From Geosiphon pyriformis (taxonomy: Eukaryota > Glomeromycota > Glomeromycetes > Archaeosporales > Geosiphonaceae), in contig JAAOMT010000305.1 in assembly GCA_016748015.1 (NCBI GenBank), positions 1-64,000 on the forward strand: a stretch of 64,000 nt of DNA. Direction: 5' to 3'. Of the stretch, positions 60,216 to 64,000 are shown one piece after another. The notes beneath the pieces were generated by a model. It did not search any database, was not told the DNA's origin, and was given only the letters and a program-made list of their open reading frames with translations. The position numbers were made by a program, and so were the translations under genes. Positions within the stretch are counted from its first letter, which is position 1. Every line of letters starts with the position of its first letter.

Positions 60216-60858
60216 CAATCCTAATAAATAACTGGGTAAGAAAAAAAACGCCCATAGAAGCTGCCTGGAGACAAACAATCAAACATTAAACAGTTGTCTA
60301 CACAATGATAATAAAATCTGGCAAATAGCACTTGCCAAAATCGAAGAAGAGTCACCAGAAGAAATAAGAATGATAAAAAATAACTTATCAGAACCCATAA
60401 AACTTGACTGGGGTCCAAACCAAAATATTATCCTCAAGCCTGTGGACCCAGAACAATTCCACAAGCACTATCAAAAATTAGCACTCACTAGAAAAGAACA
60501 AGAGCAATGATTAGAAGAAATAAACACAAGACTATGTAACTATTATTTAATCCTATATGATTTTTAGTATTGTAATGAATGTGACCTTATCTACAATTCA
60601 CTACCATGCATGATCTACACAATTCCAGAGAAAGATAAACCAATTAGCAGCTGTGCATCAGAATTGGAATCAACTTTCAATTCCAATTCAAACTCTGACA
60701 ATGACAACAACAAAAACAATAGTTCCAGCTCTGCTCAATATGGCAACAAAAATAACTACAATTTGGACTTTGATTCAAACCTTAAAACATCTATTGCACT
60801 TCCTGATCTTTCCAAAGAGCAGAAACTGAAATAATTTAGTAATAATGATGAAAATATC

Positions 60859-61265
60859 ATGCCAGAATGCATATATGATACTGATGTTGGGTTTAATCTA
60901 AGATATTTAGAGAAGAATACTATCAAATTAGAACCACATTTGCATACATGCATTGATCTTAAAATAGCACTGGAAATTCTAGTAACAATAATAATTTAAC
61001 TAGCATTAAAAAATAGTTTAGTAAAGAAGAGAATCAACATCAGAGAAGAAATAATTAACACAGGATGTAAAAAAAATCATTGTAATATTACAAAATGATT
61101 CAGAAAAGACCTATATTATAGAGCCAAATAAAAAGATAACACAGGCAATATTCCTGCTTTTGGTTAAAATAGCTTAATTAGTATTAGTGGGAAACAGAGA
61201 AAAATTAGAAATTACAGCTAAAGGGATACAGAATTTCGGATCTACAAGTAGAATAGATGTATCAG
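60859..61265 (+). pseudogene. dUTPase-like domain of gypsy F pol
   Basis: From ATG 60,859: motif 1 DTDVGFNLRY, motif 2 LALKNSLVKK, motif 3 EIINTG then a two-base deletion near 61,065 that shifts the frame, motif 4 NKKITQAIFLLLV, and motif 5 AKGIQNFGSTSR at 61,220-61,255, close to the canonical RGxxGFGSTG. Motif 1 and motif 3 Asp codons read Asn. In the source element this would have been a trimeric-type dUTPase fused in pol between the cysteine-rich segment and RT. It is followed by a conserved 100-residue stretch (CQSISILPYNQCIVTIKKKV) before the RT. Confidence 0.75.
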
Positions 61266-61769
61266 TTAATATAGCAGAGAAAAAAATTGTTAATAAGAGA
61301 GAAATTATCTCCACCTGTCAATCAATCTCTATTCTACCATATAACCAGTGCATAGTAACTATAAAAAAAAAGGTAAAGGATCAGGTACAGATTTTTGAGG
61401 CAGAAGCAACACTTTGTGAATCAAGAAAGATTGGATTAGTCAATCTACATATACCAGCCAAGAATCACAAACACATCAAAATTTCCATTTACAACAACAT
61501 GAGAAATACCATTGAGATACCAGAAGAAACTATCATTGAATATTTAATCACTAAAATTAAAGACCAACTGTCAGACATTATTCCAGATTTTCTACAACTA
61601 TGTAGATATCTAGATATTATATTTCAAACAATATATAGACAAGAAGAATGTTATTTGTTCCAACCAAAACAATTGGAACAGATAAACTTGGAAAATCTAA
61701 ACCAACTACAATGTATGCAGCTCAAAATATTACTCAACAACTTCAATGATATTTTTGCCAGTTAAAATG

Positions 61770-62470
61770 AATTTGGCAAAACTGACATAATCCAGCATCA
61801 AATTAAGACTGGAGATACAATATCAATTAAGCAAAGAGCATACAGAGTACTACTAGCCAGCCATGAAATCATTTGTTAAGAAATCAATTAGATGCTTGAC
61901 AACAGGCTAATTCAGTCATCAATAAGCCCATGATTATTATCAGTAGTACTAGTCTGTAAGAAAAATAAGAAAATCCATTTTTGTGTGAATTATCAAAAAC
62001 TGAATAGAATGACAAAAGGAGATAGTTGCCCAACACCAAAAATTTAAGAGCTGTTTGATGTTTTTGGAGAAAAGAAATGGTTTTCAACTTTAGACTTAGA
62101 CAGTAGTTACTGACAAGTAGCCATAAAACCAGAAGATAAAAAGAAAACAGTTTTTACAACATAAGAAGGAAATTTCAAATTCGAAGTTATGCCATTTGGC
62201 TTGATAAATATTCCTGCCACATTTTAACAATTCATGGAAATTGTCTATACTGGACTGCTATAGAAATCAGTAGTCATATACTTAGATAACACCAATGTGT
62301 TCTCAAAGACCTTTAATAATCATTTGCATTATCTCCAACAAGTATTTGAAAGATCCAGATGAGCAGAATTAAAATTAAATGCAAACAAATGCTTTTTTAG
62401 CAAAACAGAACTCAAGTTTTTGGGATATATTGTGAGCAAAGACAGTATCAAAATAGAACCAGATAAGATT
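61770..62470 (+). pseudogene. Reverse transcriptase of gypsy F
   Basis: Signature blocks in order: KTDIIQHQIKTGD, VVLVCKKNKKIHFCVNYQKL, WFSTLDLDSSY, FEVMPFGLINIPATF, VVIYLDNTNVFSKT (62,279-62,290 = YLDN, where YLDD is expected), LKFLGYIVSKD. In-frame stops stand at conserved Trp or Gln positions, for example TGA for Trp in SPWASP and SYWQV, and TAA for Gln in TFQ. Catalytically dead because of the Asp-to-Asn change and the stops. Confidence 0.85.
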
Positions 62471-62721
62471 GAGATTGTTAAGAACTTTCTAGTACCAAAT
62501 AATTTCATAAAATTAAGAGCATTTTTGGAATTTGCTGGATACTACCACCACTTTATCAAAGACATTTCTAAAATAACTTAACCATTATACCAACTTCAAT
62601 CAAAAAACACCAAATATGAATGGATTAAAATTCGACAAAAAGCCTTTGACACACTGAGAAAAAAACTTATTCAAGCTCTAGTATTGATTTATTCAAATCA
62701 TAGTAAGCCATTCATAATCAC

Positions 62722-63080
62722 AACAGATGCATCAGATTAAGCATTGGAAGCAGTACTATCTCAAAAAGGACTAGATAGATGAAAACACTCAGTAGCTTAT
62801 GCCAGTAGAAGCTTGAATCCAGTTGAAAAAAACTATAGAACACCAGCATTAAAACACTTAGCAATCTATTGGGCTGTCAGCAAATGAAAAAAATACTTGA
62901 ATCAAAAGTTTAATGTGTACACTAATCACAAAGACTTAATTTCAATCCAGAAGCAAGAATTTGGAGATAATTACTATGCCAGATAGAAAATAGAACTTTC
63001 ACTATTTAATTATACAGTATATTACAAAAAAGAAAAAAAAAACGGAAATACTGATGGCTTGTTACAAATGAGACAAATTT
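62722..63080 (+). pseudogene. RNase H of gypsy F
   Basis: TDASD..LEAVLSQKGLD, HSVAYASRSLNPVEKNYRTP, LAIYWAVSK, YLNQKFNVYTNHKDL. This is the Ty3/gypsy RNase H pattern with catalytic Asp kept at the start; TDH reads TNH (Asp to Asn). Stops occur at Trp/Phe and Gly positions. It would degrade the RNA strand during reverse transcription. Confidence 0.75.
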
Positions 63081-63313
63081 AAAAACATTTCAACCCAAAA
63101 ATATAACAAAAGATGAATATACAAAAATACTAACAATTCTAATATTATATAAATACTTAATTGTTCAAAAAAAAATTATCTTAAAAAAAACAAAATAACA
63201 TAAAACAACAATCAAAATATTTTATCAACCATCAAAATATATTTTATTAGAAAAACAAAAAAAATCTGGATCAACCAACCAGAGTAATTACAAAACCAGA
63301 GAAAAAGACAATA

Positions 63314-64000
63314 TTGTTCAACATATATTCAGATTCAACAGCAAGACATTTTCATAAAAAAACAACCATAGAAAGAACCAGAAAAAGATACTATTGGCCA
63401 TTTATGTATTCAAACATCATCCAATATATTCAAAATTGTAATGCTTGTCAGAGAAAAGGAAGAACAAGACTTAGTAAACCATTGAGACCAATCAAAATGG
63501 GATAACTATTCAATCACATTGGAATTGACTTAGTCAGATCATTAACAATCACCAGCAAAGACAACAGATATATTACAGTAGTCATAAATTATCTCACAAA
63601 ATGGCCAGAAGCAAAAACCATTCAAAAAGCAGATGCAGAATCTGTTGCCAAATTTGTTCATCAAGATTTGATCTGTTGACACAAATGTCCAAAAAAACTA
63701 TTATCAGATCAAAGAACTTACTTTGTAAATAGAACATTGGCAGAATTAAGTCAAAGATTTGGGATAAAAAGACCATTATCATTACAATACTATCCATAAA
63801 CAAATGGGTTAGTTGAAAAGTTTAATAGAATATTGTGTGAAGCAATTGCCAAAATCAGCCAAAAAAACTAGGATAAATGGGATTTGTTTATACTATTAGT
63901 ATTATTTGCTTATTAGACAATGAAGCAAGACACTACACAAGCAACACTATTTAAATTAGTATATGGTAGAACAGCAACATTACCAGTTGAAATAGAAGTT
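63314..64000 (+). pseudogene. Integrase of gypsy F (runs off the window)
   Basis: Zinc-binding domain HFHKKTTIERTRKRYYWP, then NCNACQRKGRTRLSKPL. The catalytic core keeps D (GIDLV, 63,527), D (LLSDQ, 63,707) and E (NGLVEKFN, 63,815), with 35 residues between the last two: an intact D,D(35)E triad. Stops: TGA at 63,677 (ICWHK-like Trp), TAA in YYP*TNG (Gln), TAG at DKW-side positions. Inserts element DNA into the genome. The C-terminal part and any targeting domain lie beyond 64,000. Confidence 0.85.

Larger units (their letters stand above)
56016..64000 (+). mobile_element. Ty3/gypsy element F, runs past the window end
   Basis: The youngest and best preserved gypsy copy. Order: 5' LTR (56,016-56,880), primer-binding site, gag (56,943 to about 59,000), protease (59,067-59,600), cysteine-rich segment (59,970-60,215), acidic/Asn-rich linker, dUTPase-like (60,859-61,265), RT (61,770-62,470), RNase H (62,722-63,080), integrase (63,314 to the window end). 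The pol frame carries stops mainly where Trp (TGG) or Gln (CAA/CAG) is expected, plus two small indels. Inserted in the LTR of E. Confidence 0.9.

Overview
The window is very A+T-rich eukaryotic (fungal) DNA, almost entirely transposable-element sequence in different stages of decay. I see no housekeeping gene, no tRNA or rRNA, no CRISPR array and no bacterial gene organisation. The element families (a LINE with a zinc-knuckle ORF1 and an APE endonuclease/RT/RNase H ORF2; Ty3/gypsy elements with a dUTPase-like domain in pol; a Crinkler-style kinase fragment) closely resemble families I recall from arbuscular mycorrhizal fungi (Glomeromycotina, Rhizophagus-like). That assignment rests on family resemblance and base composition, not on a search.

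Layout. 1-4.9 kb: A+T-rich DNA with two eroded LINE ORF1 remnants on the minus strand and a (TTTTTA)n tract. 4.9-11.7 kb: a near-full-length LINE on the plus strand, the best preserved element here; ORF2 (about 1,577 codons) has nine in-frame stops and no frameshift. 12.8-14.2 kb and 20.7-22.7 kb: two 5'-truncated minus-strand copies of that LINE, separated by about 6.5 kb of featureless A+T-rich DNA. 22.7-23.4 kb: an unassigned LTR-like segment ending at a perfect 19-bp Tn5/Nextera mosaic end, a likely assembly chimera. 23.8-29.2 kb: minus-strand gypsy element 'C' with gag, protease and dUTPase but no RT or integrase. 29.2-30.4 kb (minus) and 30.4-35.9 kb (plus): two LINE copies arranged head to head. 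36.8-37.4 kb: a young, internally deleted Tc1/mariner element with perfect terminal repeats. 38.4-39.3 kb: an N gap. 39.3-41.3 kb: an island of different composition with a protein-kinase fragment and a broken transposase-like gene. 42.3-43.0 kb: an eroded Tc1 transposase. 43.0-64.0 kb: three gypsy elements nested in one another: F (plus) lies inside the LTR of E (minus), which lies inside D (plus).

How it fits together. The gypsy order is LTR - gag (CCHC) - protease - cysteine-rich segment - dUTPase-like - RT - RNase H - integrase - LTR. Decay is dominated by C-to-T/G-to-A transitions: stops fall where Trp or Gln is expected, and catalytic Asp and His codons of endonuclease, RT and protease are changed in CpA/TpG context, as expected of RIP-like mutation or methyl-cytosine deamination. 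The mariner element and the 39.3-41.3 kb island keep CpG dinucleotides and look much less affected.
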